From Schistocephalus solidus (lineage: Eukaryota; Platyhelminthes; Cestoda; Diphyllobothriidea; Diphyllobothriidae): a stretch of DNA of 64,000 nt. The stretch covers positions 1-64,000 of the forward strand of contig WEDG01005660.1 of assembly GCA_017591395.1 (NCBI GenBank), given 5' to 3'. This document shows, piece by piece, positions 23,601 through 38,949 of the stretch. The notes below the pieces were generated by a model. The model searched no databases and had not been told where the DNA came from. It worked only from the letters and a program-made list of their open reading frames with translations. Each line of letters opens with the position of its first letter. Position 1 is the stretch's first letter. A program made the position numbers and the translations under genes.

Positions 23601-26600
23601 ATTAATACCAATAAACTAGTCTATATCTCTGTCCTGGAAAGGGTAACTGTTCATGTTCTAATATATCTTGTGGTGTAATTTGTGCTGAATCTATTGATAT
23701 ACTGATGACAATCATTTAATATTCTTTCAAACGGTATGTAATACATACGTGGGATTGAAAAAGTTATTATCAGTAAGTATCTAAATAAGTGCACATGTGG
23801 TTGCATGTTGGAGTGGGGATAAGCATCATACTGAGTACTTGCATAATGCACATTAAAAAGCAACCCGCGTTTTCTTTATATTTTTCAAACAATTGTAACT
23901 ATTGTTTATATATATATATATAGGACTGTGTTAACAAAAGCGTATTTAAAACTTATATATTTTTTTTATATCTCTACCTTTGCAGTATTTTAAGATATAG
24001 AATAATACTGGATTCTTTCGCCATCAAATATGCTTACTATTACGTAAATCTTTGGCGCTCAGGAAGGCTGAATGGTATAGACTAGAACGAATGGGTGTAA
24101 TTATGCTGCCATATGCTCCATAACTACTGTAAGAGTCTTGAAATATGAAAAAATATACCAATTCTTATTTCAGGAGATACGCATCCCGTATTTGGAACAC
24201 CTTTAATACATCAGTTTGTTTAAGAAAAACAACATTTATAAGGCTTGTTGCTGTACTAATTTTCCGGTGTTTTCAAGAGTTATTTTAACAAGATTCTATC
24301 ATAAAAGAAGATTGACTGACAACTTCTTAAAATATAATAAACTGTATTCAGACATCAAACATTAATAGAAAATTGCATAATTCTTCCATGGTTTCTCTGA
24401 TTTAAGTGGTAAGTTTGACTTTTAATATGTTCAGCAAATATTTAACAATCTGGAATGGCGACAGGTTTTCATTCCTTTGGGCCGATTTTTTAGTTTTACC
24501 TAACTAATGCTTTCAACACGAAGACGAAGCAAACCTTTTCTTTTAAGATTTGAGAACTCCCGGAGCATAGTGCATGCTGTTTGCAGAAATGTATTTGCGT
24601 GTAGCCTGTGGCGTTGAATGCAAGTTCTACTTAACAATGCGTTTCTCGTTGCCTCAGTGAGACTTTAAGGAATGCAGTGTTTACGTGCTGATCATTTTTC
24701 ACACGTTTTATGTCCAAACAGTGTAATACGATAGATCGACCTTCTAGTCAAGAAACACCTGGGTTTATTTATGTAGTTCGCTGCCAAAATCAGCAGCTTT
24801 GATGCATCCGAATGGACTTTAAATATGAAGGAAAAGTATCGAAAGTATGATAACAGTGTTTCTTGTAGTAAACCCAAGTATATGGCCTCCTCGAAACTAG
24901 GGTGCCATTAGTTCTCTTGTTATAAGTAAACCTGAACAATCACTGAATAGATGTGGATCGTGAGTATCAAAAAAATAGTGGACAAATGTGTTGATGCGAA
25001 CAGTGGACTGTGCAATTAGCTGCATCTCCTTCAGTTTAAGTTCGTGAATAGAAACGTTTCCGTTCCTCTTTCCCAAAGCAGTAAATAGGAAATAGTTATA
25101 GAAAGGAATACGTCTATATAATTAGGCAACTCCAGGCGAAGGGTAAAAATTACGATGTTTATTTTTTGACATAAGAGACCAGCAGTAGTATACGATTTTT
25201 AAAGAATAATACGTTTTACTCAAACATTTTTGACGCAAAGTTAGGAAAAAACCTCTGTTATTCAACAAGTAAATCCTTCTGAAATCACCGTAAAACTTTG
25301 CCGCGCTTTTACGTAAAGAACTCGCAAAGTTGTCCTTACTGGAACATTTGAACAGTTCTTTTCAGTCTCTGGTTGCGCAAGAGACACGAGCGCTTTGGGC
25401 AAGACATTATAACTAAATGAAGATTATTTAACACCCAAACGTAGGCCCTAGTAAAAAACTTGCAGATATCAGGCAGCATACCTTGCTATCTGATGGAAGA
25501 AATTCTTTGTATACACACTAGGTTTCGCAAAATTCCGTATTCGAAAGGATTGTACCAGATGCGCGATTCTTGAATCAGCATTATGGTTGATACAAGAAAC
25601 GTGTTATTTGATCTTCGAAAGATGACTGTCGATTTAGAGCAGGTATACGGGGACTAAGACGTAAAAACGCTGTCAAGGCTACCAGCCACCCTTAATCCAA
25701 ATCAGTTTGAAAAAACGCAATTTGGCACAGCATGTGCCTCATTCGTGCCATGTTTCCCAAAGTTAATCACCGCAAACTATTAGCTTAGTTGGTCTTTGCT
25801 ATATAGAGCGAGATGATAGCTAATTAGTACTTAGGCACCAATGTACCTAGTTACTTGCATTTTCAATTGTACTATTAAAATACGTTCGATATTAGGTATT
25901 TTTTTACTAAAGCAAAAACTCAGTTAAATTAAACCAAGCCCCAAGAACTCAAGTTTTTAAATAAAGTTCTCTTTTAAACTTGCATTTTTATCTAAGTCAC
26001 AAACCAGTACGCTCCAAAGAAGTGTTCAGATAAAACATTTAAATGCACCCTAAAACCACGTAAAAATTAATGCAACTAAACTGTGTCTTTACCACAGGAA
26101 ACTAACTACTTTTCGAAGGTATGACGATGGCTAAACGGAAATATTTGGTAATGTTTACAAGTATCTACTTGTTAGTAAGGTACACATGTGCGTTGGAAAT
26201 GCGCTCGCTATTGAGTTTCAAAATTCTAGCTGTACATATTATGTACCAGAAACTCGCTCGACATGCAATTAAAATAATTAACTTTAATTTTTTTCCGAGA
26301 AAAGCGCAACAATGCGACACAGCGGATATGATATCTATACGCTTCAAAATTGCAATTTTTTACTTATCACAAAAATAAAATATACGAAATACGAATACCT
26401 AAAAGGTCAAAAAGGCGGAGATTGCTAAACGGGTCAAGTTAAAACTTTCACGGACACTGAAACTTAAACTTCAATTATCCTTAGATGGGTTAAGCCGAAT
26501 TCATTGGCAATTTTATCTTTCGATTTGAGAATGCATTTTAAAGCATGAGTGATGCGCATTTCAAATATCATCTGGACTTCAATGAGTTAAAGCCCATACA

Positions 26601-27700
26601 CAATATCTACCCTACGGTGATTAATTACATTTTTTAAGTGGTAAATGGAATAAGCAAAATTATCGTGATTTAACCAACTGAACACTACTCAATGCAACGT
26701 AAAACGACACAATACTGGTTCCTCATGTTTGTGCTTTTTAAAGTTTAACCAACCCGAAGGAATAATTCTTTTAATATTTGGTCGAGCTTTCAGAGTTTTT
26801 TGACAACCTTTGCGTGCTTGTTAGAGGGTGAACCACTTGCCTTTAATATAACCTAGATATTATAAGCAAACATCATATATTTAAAATCTTATTTCAAATT
26901 GGTATGTGTGGTAACACATGCATTTGACCTGAAGGGTCTATGAAAAACTGCATCTGCATTCGAGTGTTATTAAATTGGAAATTCACGAATTCAAATATTT
27001 TATTCTGAATAAAGTTCTTTTTTCATATATGGTTGATTGATGCTCATAACACGTTACAGGGTCAGTCATATCGTCCTCCTTGGGTCTCGATCGAGAGCCT
27101 TACGAAAATTTGCAGAGCATAGGTGTAAATACCTATATATATATATATATCAGTTTTGGTACTGCAAAGACGCTGCTTTTTTCTCTAGAAGACCATCGTT
27201 TTTTCCTGCCCTTTCGTATATCCGTTCTTGGACAGTGATCGACAGATCTACCACACAGATAGCTTACATCGTCCGTACTCTCTAAGCAACCATAGGCCAA
27301 GTGAAATCGGAAACTTCAAGGACCCTTGCAGATTGCTGTATTGTTTACATTATGGTTTGTTCATGCACATCCTAGTGGTTAATTCCCGCAAATTTGTCCC
27401 CGGCGTTGGTGATATAGACGCTGGCTGACGTATATAATTACTGGCAGTTATGCGCACCTGCGTACTCCGCGCGTGATGTATTATTTAACTAGGTAAGCCT
27501 TATAAAATATAGGTTACCTAATCATTTTGCCGTTGTCAGTTGAAACGACCTATAAGATCCTGACAAAAGGAAAATCGAGCATTTTAAGTTTATTCTCCTG
27601 ATGGCTGATATGTAAATCCTGACATTAAATATTTAACACGGTTTTATTTTCTTTTGTTATACTTCATCCTGATGGTAATTTATTTTCCTTTTTTCACCTG
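20636..27700. other. About 7 kb of intergenic sequence, no gene recognised
   Basis: AT-rich. It contains a short (TA)n at 23907-23923 and another at 27133-27151. The open frames here (60-90 residues) lack domains, and none joins to neighbours through plausible splice sites. A promoter for the downstream gene could lie in this region, but no motif is diagnostic. Confidence 0.4.
27133..27151. repeat. Short (TA)n microsatellite
   Basis: About nine TA units ending at 'cagttttgg'. Not associated with a recognised element. Confidence 0.85.
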
Positions 27701-27703
27701 CAG

Positions 27704-27813
27704 AGTTTGCTATAGACCACAGAGCCAATAGCCCACCGAGCTGAGGCCAAATTTACCATGGAACCGTTTCAGTTAACTGGCATTCTTCTCCTTTTTACAG
27801 TTCACATATGCTG
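27704..27813 (+). CDS. Exon 1: 5' UTR end and signal peptide
   Basis: A pyrimidine-rich acceptor (ttttttcacctgcag) precedes 54 nt of leader and an ATG at 27758. The encoded start is MEPFQLTGILLLFTVHIC, with a short polar N-terminus and a hydrophobic core typical of a signal peptide. The donor 'ctg|gtgagc' leaves two bases (TG), which join the single T opening exon 2 to make Cys. The phase match is the main evidence that this exon belongs to the TSP1 gene 5.7 kb downstream. The upstream acceptor could serve a 5' UTR intron or spliced-leader trans-splicing. Confidence 0.68.
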
Positions 27814-30800
27814 GTGAGCATTACTTTAGAAATTTGAGTGTTAAATAATCTCTTTTTAAAATGACTATTTGCTTTGCCAAAAGATTATAAACAAGAAACA
27901 TTTCACGCTCACTATACATAACTATGAGGGCAGCACAGTTTTAAAACTTTAAAATCGTTGCAAATTTGACTGTTAAGTTCCTGCTCGTTTATTGACTTAC
28001 GTCTCTCATCGACGAGGATAAGGTTACCACTTACGACCTACCGGATCAATGAAAATGTTCGCTTAACAATCTTGGTCCTAGTATCCATAATTATTTGACT
28101 GATCGTGCCTCCCAACACGTTAAACCCTTCAAGCAAGCCACATTGTGTCCTAGAACTTCACATGGAGACTCTGCGTTTAGGCTGACAGAAAGACTGTTTA
28201 ATTAAGGGAAAGTAAACCATTCCGATAAGAAAAATTCCATATTAAGTTAATGGCCCTTTTTAGTAGTCCTGTGACTTATTAACTGATACAAATGTATGTC
28301 TACTCAGAATCCTGGATAATCCCAGTTGACAAACAGCAGATATTGCTAGCATAAATTAAGCATGTGCTTCTTTTTGAAATACTGCAATATAAAAGCTAGT
28401 TCAGAAGACACGGAAATAGGAACCCCATGATACATAACACATTGCATAGAAGGCTATTCCCCAAACATTAATTACCAACCAAATGTAAACCCTAACTCTT
28501 AACGAAATCGTTATCTTCCCTTCATCCCAACCGTGACCTGATCTGAAATCCCAATAGCCCTGATGTTTAGCGCATTTCCCTCTGCAGCATGGACGGTTAC
28601 TATACCCATATCATGCCAACTTATGTTCATTTTGTCATAACGCTCCAACTGGTTAATTTGTTGCTTTAGCTGTCCTGCTAAAAGCAAATGTACAGTATAC
28701 GGAAAAAGGGCGCGCGCCTCATAGGCATTCTTGCACAGTTATACCTTCCTAAAAAGCGTCCCGTGTTACTGTTGGATAGCCAGTTTACGAAATTAAACGG
28801 GAATTATCAATTTTCATCCCATCTTGACTTTTTGAACAACTAGCTGCTTATCATAGCTTCATTTGCCGTTATGGCTCATGTGTTTGTTCCATATAACCGA
28901 AAAAGTGAACCTGGTCCTGCTTTTAAGTTTCTCAGGCTACCTTGAGTTTAATACAACTGCGGTCATGAAAGCGCGGAGATTAAGATTTTCTGATATCTCA
29001 CCAAAAAGCTAAGCCTGACTGAAACGATACGACTGTGATTGAGCAATCATACATTTTTATTAATAATTCGAACATCAAGGTAAAATATATTACTAGTTAT
29101 CACTTTCGAATTTATTCTTCCAAATAACGTGTTTGCCCTCAACTTCACTTAATATAACCAAATCACGCTTGAAACCAAATGCCATGACTTCTTCAATAAT
29201 AGGTATTGTGGTTTCCGAAAGAAAACAATTGAAAGTATATAGAAGTAAATATTCCAATAATATACTTGCCTGTCACTATAGCCTGAGGAAGCTTTTAATC
29301 AACAAGGAACAAGAGTCCAATTAGCTGGGCTCTCTGACAACTTTGCTCATGTAGTAACTGTTATACAACAGACGGCTTAAATAAGCATTTTCTGCTAAAG
29401 TGTTGATGAAATAGCTCCCAAATTATTGGAATATAAATTCCATACTCTCAAGGCAATTATCAAACAGGAATTTTATGCATGGGGTCAAACTCAATCCTTC
29501 CTTTCATTTAGTCACTTCTCTATAACCTAGACGTGAGCAAGCTCCGAAAAAGTAAATTAATCCTGAAAAAAAACAGATAAACAACCGACTGTCCAATTGA
29601 AGCATTTATAGCAGTAAACCGATTTTACAGTACAGCCGCTTAACACAAACGGAACGATTGGTGATCTAATACTGCACTCAACCAAACAAAATGTAGACCG
29701 CACGCTCCTCTGTGATGTATTTTTACATATTACCTAACTAACCGTGAGTCTGCAGCTATATTAACTTTCTGGTCTTCACGTGGCTCATATATGCGTGAAC
29801 AAAAGAAAAGAGAATTTACCTGTAAATACCGTTCTGCAATGTGGCGAGGAACCTCCGCTTCTGAATTATAAAACTACTTTAAAATGCGCTCCTTGGCCAT
29901 ATTTCGCAGGAAAATTGTCCCCTGCCCACCATCGTTTCGTATAAGAACTGACTATCTGACAAAAACTGGCGAAAAATGGTGAGACTACCAAGATTCTGTC
30001 AACACATTCTGACAACACATTAAAGTTCAGTTAAAATAATGGAAGAACCTCCATAAAAATGTGAATTATGCTGCTTGACTTCAGAAATAAACCATCTCTA
30101 ACGCCGATTCAATGTACTCTCTCGGAAATATGATGTATTTAGGCTTTGGCTAACCACCGCTGTAGCAAATGAGGCATTTATGTAGTTTTGCTTTTTTCTG
30201 GTTACTATTCTAAGCACTCACTATAACATCCGAACAGTTGCTGCTTTGTATAATCTCGGAGCGATTTGATCCTTCAACGCTGTCCATTGAGACTTTCGGT
30301 TCACCCTATACGGTTTATATTAAGTAGACTGTGCTGTAAATAGTAAAACAAATGGTTAATTCGCATTGATAAGACCCCGCATGTCTGACATTCATAATTG
30401 GAAATCACTCTCGGGCAACTGTTTACCAACGTCAATAAATATGTTTTTGTGTAATATCAGGGTATTTCGTTTCCATAAAGTATATAAATTCACTCAAATA
30501 CAAGGTAATCCAGTAGCTGATAGCCTAACCCCTGGCTGGTGTGAATCGACCAAATTAGGTAATCGCTTGCAAAGAAAGTAGATGCCACGAGGGATTATCT
30601 CGGGTTCAACAGAGATCATATGCAAGATATTTAAGCAGTAATTCACTCCATAATTTCTGAGCGGAACGTAAATGCTGAGAAGACTAGTGTGAAGACCTCA
30701 TAGTCGACCATCCCATATAAATTCAGTTCATATCCCTCAAAAATGGGAAAAAAACCTTAAGTGAAGCCTAATGAAGCCCTCATGGAACAACCTTTCTGAA

Positions 30801-33800
30801 AGCTTGAGAGTTATTCTGAAAAATTTATAGCGCCCTGTTAACAACTTTTCATATTAGCGTCTGGGGAAATAAAGATCCCTTTATCGACGGAACAGCTGGA
30901 TGAACATAATAGGGAAGGCATCCAAATCTTTGGTGTTTGACTTTGTGGGTAAATGATCTACAAAAAAGTTATAAGCGATGGGTTTAGAATAGGATAAACC
31001 TAGCCAAATTTAGATATGAAAATTGTTGAAGAGACTGCTATTATAGGCAATTTCTATCTCTGGGGACATAGCGCTGATATTTTATTCACTTGCCTTATAA
31101 GTTATTAAGTGATCGTTCCCACCACGTTATTCAGAGTCTATTTTCACTGGACTGTTACATGATCGTTGTGCGCCTCCTCTTCCATTCCTTTGACAATGTC
31201 CGAGAATGTTTTGAAATTCATACACTTCAATAACTCGGGCTTTAATCAGTACATCGATGTCTACACGTGATTTCTAATAAATTTGAGGGAAAATGGAAAA
31301 GTTGGAAGCCAAGCAGAAGGCAGTGACAGCAAACAGCAATGGCTTATTGATTGAAAGCAGAGAAGAGTACGGATTTGTTTAAGATGGCTTTAGATTTTAA
31401 CTGATTTGCGCATCTCTCGCACGTCTAAAGAGGGCCCAGAGAAACAGCGTGAAAACAATTCCGGACATAAGGTTTTTGCTTTTTTTCCCAAGAACTTGTG
31501 TCGCCAAAAAGCATGTATACATAAATTGAAGGAAGTAACTTATTTGGAAAAGACAGCATACGTAGGCCTGAATTTTTGACGCTGTTTTTCTAGAACCTCA
31601 TTATATGTGAAGTAGATGCGCAAAACAGTTTAATTTTTACCGATGACGGAAATGTTAATGCAAATTTATCACTCTTTCACGCATTTTACCTCCGGACTAA
31701 CGTCACTGGCATTTGATCCACCCCTGCACCATAGAACTGTTGCTTATTTTTCTACCGCTTTAATCTCGGACGATGGACTCCAGCAGGATTGCGAAAACTT
31801 TAGACGAATAAAGCGATGATTCCGCCGAGTGAACAACCGTCTTCTTCTGTACTTATAATTTTATTGTTCCTTGAGATCTTCGCATGCGATGGTTAAGTAA
31901 ACTGTGGAAATGTTCTGTACAGTCTAATCTAGGTTTTTGAATGCGTCAATGTCCTGATTTTGCATGTGGCGCTGATAAACGACAAGTAGAAAACATTGAT
32001 AACGATTAAAAATAGTAAATTACTCGATAACTTTGCAAATGTGTATATAAACCTAATAAGTTAACCACACAACCAACTTTGATCCGCATGAAGAGAGCTA
32101 AAGATGCTTGACTTTCGAAAACTGTGAACAATTAAAATGTGTACGCACATGCAAACACCGAGTCGACTGTTAGGACAGAAATTACCATCCAAAGCACTCC
32201 ACAATAAAGTCCGGTACATGTGAAAATGAAATTCCAAATGAATAATTCAGAAGAAAGATGACGCAATCATCCGAATAATGAGCCTTGTCACTCTGATTTT
32301 TGAATTCATTCACTAAACTCTCGTTGCCTGTAACTACAACCGCGATACTGTATGCACCGTTTGCATTACTTCTACGGTTCCTTTTCCACTTAATTACCAT
32401 TTTCACACTTGCGGACAGCCGCACTTGGCACTAAAAGTTCTCGATCGCTTCCAATCGATTTGTCAATGACTATGGTGTTGCTATCTGGCTTCAAAAATAC
32501 TAAGGTAGTTGACTCGCCTCTACAAGCATCTAACGCCTTTATAAAGTGCTTTCCTAATTGGAGTATTCACTACGACTCAGGGGTGGTTGTTTTTAGTCGT
32601 TTCACGCTTGTACTATGCAGCAAAGTGACTCGTATGCTGTTAAGCTCTTTCGCGTAAGCAAGATAAAAGACTGGATTTAAAAGAGAGTGCAAGATGTTTT
32701 TCCTTCTTATTTCTGTTCTTATATAATTATTCGGCCATTTCAAGAGACATCGCGCACCGTGTGCCCCCCAGCGATCGTTTTCGCTGCAGCTGATTCATGG
32801 TGAGGCAGACTTGCGCAGAATCTACCGCACACTCCCCAACCCCCCCTGCCCGGTTCGCTTTGATGGCAAGACGAACGGAATTTGCCACTGACACTGTCGT
32901 TGACAAATCTAACCGAAATATCTACGGTTTCAGTGCACGACCTGTTCCCATACGGGAATGCTAGTAGGTATTGCACGACAATTTTATGTCGTAAGAGGTT
33001 AAAGGCGTCAGAATAAGTATGGTGATGAATACGCCGTTTTCGATCCCTGTCCCATTCCTGTGCACTAGGTGACCGTCCGAACCTGACAATCAGTAGTTAG
33101 TGGGATCACGCAGAGTGGTTGCCACCTAGCTCATACAACCCCATGTACGACAGCAGTTATAACCTCAACGCGACCAGTTATAGGCCTACCACGAGCCAGG
33201 CCGCACCGCTGCATATCTGCCACCGTAGTTTTTTAAACAAAACTTTCACAATATGTATACTTTGTGTCCGCTAAATCTCTTTCCAATCCTGATCGAACAA
33301 CAAGGATCACGGCATTAAACATCGCCTAGGGAAGGCCGTCTAAACTGTTTAATTCCCTCGGCAAGGACTCCAATATCACGCTTTGTTGGCTTGCAAATGG
33401 GGAAGCTAACGGCAAAAGGCACTGTGATCCTCTGGTTTCCTGTTGAGCAGGAATGACTTCAATAAGTGTCGTTCTATAAACTGTTCATCGAAAAGACGTT
33501 TGCATTTTTCTCTATCTGCAGTGCCGCCACGTGGACGCCCTCAGAACAGTGGGGTGCATGTGAGCCTCCCTGTGGCCCGGGGATGCAAAAGCGCATATTT
33601 AAGTGCCTTGAAACTAGTCGTTATAATACTACGTCAATTAGGCCGGCTGCGGCATGTGGTGGCGATGCTGGTCTAAAGGCGGTCATGTCTCAGCTGCCAA
33701 CGGAAGAATACGAACAGGCCTGCGATTGGGGAAACTGTGAGACCAAGAGTTGGTGGCGGGTCTCCAACTGGAGTGACTGCTCACAAATCTGCGGCAATGG

Positions 33801-36800
33801 CGGCTTTTCTTCTCGTGATGTGGAGTGCGTTGTAAGCGGTTCTGCCGGTGAGATTACCATTGATGGGAGGTACGCTGATGACTACTGTAAATTGACCAAA
33901 AAACCAAGTACTACAAGTGTTTGCAACCGCCACAACTGTCCGGCAGAATTTCAAGCGAGTGCGTGGAACAAGGTAAATGACTTTTTAAATCCTCAACTAG
34001 CAGTTGAGACCTTTTTTCGAAGTAGCTTTATCTTCTAGTTTAGCACGGTCCCCAGTGACCGTGGGATAAATAATCGAGTACGGTTAAGTTTGCATTAATA
34101 AACGCAATAAAGCAAACAGTCATCATCATTCTCACCACCAAATATAAGTAAATATGCTGTGTTCTAAAAATTGATCGAGTGGTAAGAAATCTTAGTCATT
34201 GATAGTGAATGGAACAAAGTGATTAAATTCAATCATGAATCTTTTACTTTAAATGCGTTTTGCTCTCACTCCTATATCATTAAAGAGGTCCATTGAGTAC
34301 ACTTACTTACTCACCTTTGTGCTTATTTTAGTGTGAGCAAAGGGATCCTTGCAAGCCCGGATTTCAGACCAGACAGCTATCCTGTCGTTCGCTGGGGGTG
34401 GATGGGAAGTACAGAGACTTGCCCAAGGCTGTCTGCTTCCAGGGAAATAGGCCACCGCCCTCGATGTGGCGACGCTGTTTTTTACCAGAGATGAGCGCAC
34501 TCTGTACCCAAGAGCAGCCTGAAATTGAAGAGGTGAAAATGGTTGTTGTGCAAATGAAATCGGTAAGTACTTACCTCTTCGCCCTTTTCTTAGGCAGTCA
34601 GTGTCTTTTCCTGAGCCCCAATGCTTCTCGTTCATATAGTAGGCACATAATGAAAACAAGTTCAAGCATTCTCCTCATAGTGAATAAACCAGGTTTTTCT
34701 TTAAAAGGAAAAAAGCTCAGCGTTTTGTCAAATGCACATGTTTTTATTCAATTATCAAAGAAGTGAAATAACGGCATAATGTTAAGCTTAAAATTTGCTA
34801 AAATGAAGTTATTGATTGATGAGAAAGCGAATTAGTGTAGTGTTACACATTAATTCTTAGGTGATAAATACATTTGCACAGCAAGACTAGCTAGATTGAA
34901 TAAGTACTATATATGCGCCTGTATGTACACTAACAGAAAAGGAGGTCGTTGCTCCCAGGGCTATAAGCGCCAACAGAATGTGTCCTACCGTAAGCGCAGA
35001 CATTTGCCGCACAGTAATTTTTGTCGGCGAAGTCTGCTTTAAAAAATTTCTTGCATCCGATTTGACAAGCAAGCCCCCGGCTCAATGATCAGGCATCAGC
35101 GATGAAGTATGGCTTAGACAAATACCGTTAAGACTGGAACTGCTAAACAATTCAACATACCACAATACTGATTACAGTCTACTTGATTAAGTCCATGAAT
35201 TTGCTCTTGGTTTATAAATTTGGAAGCATCCCATAAAAATAGCAGTTCGGCCTTCGTAATACAACGATGTTCACCGTATTCTCCACAGCAGCGTGGTGCA
35301 AGGACGGTGAACTGCGTTGGATTTTAGTGAGTGTAGACTTGCATCTACCTCACTTTCTGTTCTACTTCCCCCACCTGGGTCTGGTGTCAAGACAGAGTCA
35401 AGAAAACCGAAGATGGGAGAGGTTATCCACGATCACTAGGCCTAGGTTACCATATAGTTTCTCCAGCTTAATGCAGCACGGTTGGTTGACGTTCATGGGT
35501 ATTTTCCTTTACAGGTTAACAACATTCGACTTCAGGTCGGAGAGGAAGCCTATATTCTGCCAGGCACGCGAGTTGTAATCAAGTGTCCCGTCAAGCATTA
35601 CCCCACGGCGAACATTGTCTGGAAACACTTCCGGCATGGTGAATTCCTGTACAAGGGACGCAGCCAAGCGGACATATACGTGACTAAGAGTGGCCGTCTT
35701 GTCATCCGTAGTTTTACTGCTGGCGACAAGGGTGAATGGCAGTGCTTCGCAGGACAGAAGAATGCGGGCATCATTCTACACTACAATCAGCCCTCTTCCG
35801 GCTACTACGAATGGGAGCGACGAAACTCGATGCGCAACACGGACATGCTCAACGAGGACCCAGCGGTGATCATGACGAAGCATGTGCACGTGCAGTGGGT
35901 TGAGGGTCCGTGGTCCAACTGTTCCGTGGCCTGTGGGGGTCCCGGCATACAGACGCGTGCGGTACACTGCGAACAGGTTGACAGTGGTTTCTACCGCATA
36001 CTTGATGACATCGAATGTAGAAGACGCCTCCTCTCGAAACCGAAGACGACGCGAGTGTGCCTTAATCTGCCGAAGTGCCCCTCTTGGACGTTTAAGGACG
36101 CGGACTATTCTGTGGTATGTTGGTTGTCTTCGGAATCAAGCCTATTTTGCATTTTTTACAAGCGTCGTGCAGTAACTACTGTCGTTAATGCTTAGGAGCA
36201 AACAGGCGACAATCTCCTGCATACACGTTTAATGTTAAATGGTCTCCCTTACCATTAGGAAAAAAATATTTTCACTAACATATGCGTTTTAATCAAGGAT
36301 CACTACATCACTCCGCTGTCACTAACATACAGTGACATATTGTACGCAAAGAAAGATATTCAATGATCGTGCAAATACTTGGTGAAAAACACTTGGTTGT
36401 TTAACCATCAGAGGACCGCTTTCATAGTTTACCTTCCACATTATTACACAAAAGCCTTGCTTCTTTCATGAGAACAGGCCTACACCCTGAGTACTCACCG
36501 ATGTCCAACAAGTCGGTTTTGTGCCTTATATCTCCAGACTGCAAAGGGCTGCATAGTCTTGACGATCCGGCTATATATTTATTTTCAAGATCGCAAATCT
36601 AGCCTGATTTATGTGAAAAGGCTTCAAGTATATTCAGTTGTTTTCTAAGACGGCTGGAACGCAAAACGCGCATATAAATATTCCATAATTAATCGTAAAA
36701 TAGGATCTAATTATGTCTCCGTCTTTTTCAGTGTACAAACCGTTGTGAGGGTATTGGCAGGGGTACCTTGAAAGGAAGAATGGCATGCACTCTCGGGGAC

Positions 36801-38876
36801 AGAGACCTTCCGGATTACCACTGTCGATCAGTGAGTAAACCCGACATTTCCTGCGAAAACCCGGATTGTAAGGTCAAATGGGAAGTTGACGACTGGTCTG
36901 CTGTGAGTTAACATTCCAAGTAATATGCTGCTTTCCACAATGTGACCCATAAATTTGGCTACACTTGAAATGCGTAAAATCACCTCTAACATGCTCACAT
37001 CGTGGGAGCCCACCGTTCGGCGCGTTTATGACACAGTCCCTAGTGAAATTCCAGTAAAACTAGCAAATTCTGCCTTTAGACCTGTAGAATACCTTTTGAA
37101 ATAATAAATAACCGACAGAATATACCTGGAAGGTATTTTTAATCACCTCGCTTGATTGTTCTTCGTCATGTCTTGAGCAGTTCGTCAATACATGATGACA
37201 ATTGATTTCCACCAGAAGCGATTAAGTGAGTTTCCCGACGCACTCATGAATACGAATACGCACACTCATAAGACGTTTAAGATTTAACAACCAATCGAGC
37301 CCCCGAGGCAAGTTAACTTCTCGAAATTTAACCACTCTTGGCCCGTTCGACTTAACATTAGTCGGACAACAGTGTGCACCCACGTGAATAAAAAATGTGA
37401 AAATCGCAGCCTTAAAATCAAAGCCGTAAAACCCAGACAAAATTATTCCACGGCTCGTGCGTTGTCAAATCTCTCAAAAATGTCGACCTCATCAGACTCG
37501 AAAGTGTAACCAAGTTGCGTCGAATGATCCCGACTTGGGAGCTGGCATCTTTTCTCTTCAATGCTGCCAGATGTTCGATTATCTGTGTCTTGATCATATT
37601 CTTGTTGCTGTGACATAGCTGCTCATAACTGCACTAGCCTCTGTGTCTGATAATAGAGTGGAGTGTCAATACGAAGCATTAGACGCGCGAAGTTCTTTAT
37701 CCAACGATCCTTTGAATACCCTGACGAAGACAACCCTTATAAGAATGTAAGAGATTGGTACATTATTGCGGTTGACAAAGCATGAAAAAGTAGCTCCTAA
37801 CATGGATGTATTAATGCAGTATTCTACCTACAACTAACGAGTATGCAGCTACATTGGTTTGAGGCAAACATATAGTTCAAGTATAATCCTAGTAACCTAC
37901 AGCTGCAGGCAAATAAATATAACTGGAAAATGTTACATCTGAAGAAAAAATAGGGTTTATATTATTTTAACGTAAGTAAGCACGTACCGACACTGGCATA
38001 AAAAACCGCGCACGAACGCCCAAGGTGTAACATGCCCTCTGATAGATTACAGAAACTATTGCTTGCAGTCGGCCTGCAGTTGACTTCAAATGCCGTTGGT
38101 GTTGCATGACTCTTGTCCCACTTATCACCGATAATGCAGTAGCTTGAACATTGGGATCCGTTTTATGTCTGCATCAGAAGAATATTGTGGTAGGTACCGC
38201 GATGCTTTTTATGGGCAGTAAACAGCAAGCAGTAAAGAGATAATACATGACACTGTGCATCGAACACACCCTTTAACAAAAATCTACATTCCTTCAAAAA
38301 GCAATAAAACTAGTCGTACTTTACTGTATGTTGTGGTGGTGGCTTGATATACTTTGCGTGTTGTTTTGTTTGCTGTCCGTTTGTGTGTGTATGGGCCAAA
38401 GGAATTGCGATCGCATTATCCAGGCAACGCAGTTTGAATGTAAGAAGGGCTCAGCCACATTTTTTTAGTTGTAAGCGCCCCATCGTCCCAGATGCAAAAT
38501 TAGGAAAGATAAACCTTGCTTGAACACAACTACAAAGCCACTTGTTTCGCTTAACGTTAAATATCAGCTAGAAATGTTGGAGAAATAGATAATTTGGCAA
38601 AGTGGTGAAGGTAGTCTAGGTGGAACTCCGTACGTAGAGATTATATGTATTTACATCCAATCATGCTTCTATTTATTCCCATTAACATTTTTTGAGATGT
38701 GTATGTATTATTAAGAGATTCGCGAGTAACGCATACTTATGGAGGTAACTATTACCCTAGGAACTTCCATTGCAACTCGGTCACGGAAATGGATAATTTC
38801 GATAAATTAATAACTGATAATAAAAGGTTTCTAATAGACATAAATCACGTAAAAATATCCAAGTCCGCTCGTGGGT

Positions 38877-38949
<73 letters not shown>

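Noticed and set aside
34398..34766. 122-residue frame as a separate gene
   Set aside because: Its first part is exon 3 of the ADAMTS-like gene, starting upstream at the acceptor; the rest is intron read-through after the donor at 34563.
35267..35578. Alternative frame before the Ig exon
   Set aside because: It overlaps the real exon in another frame and has no domain.
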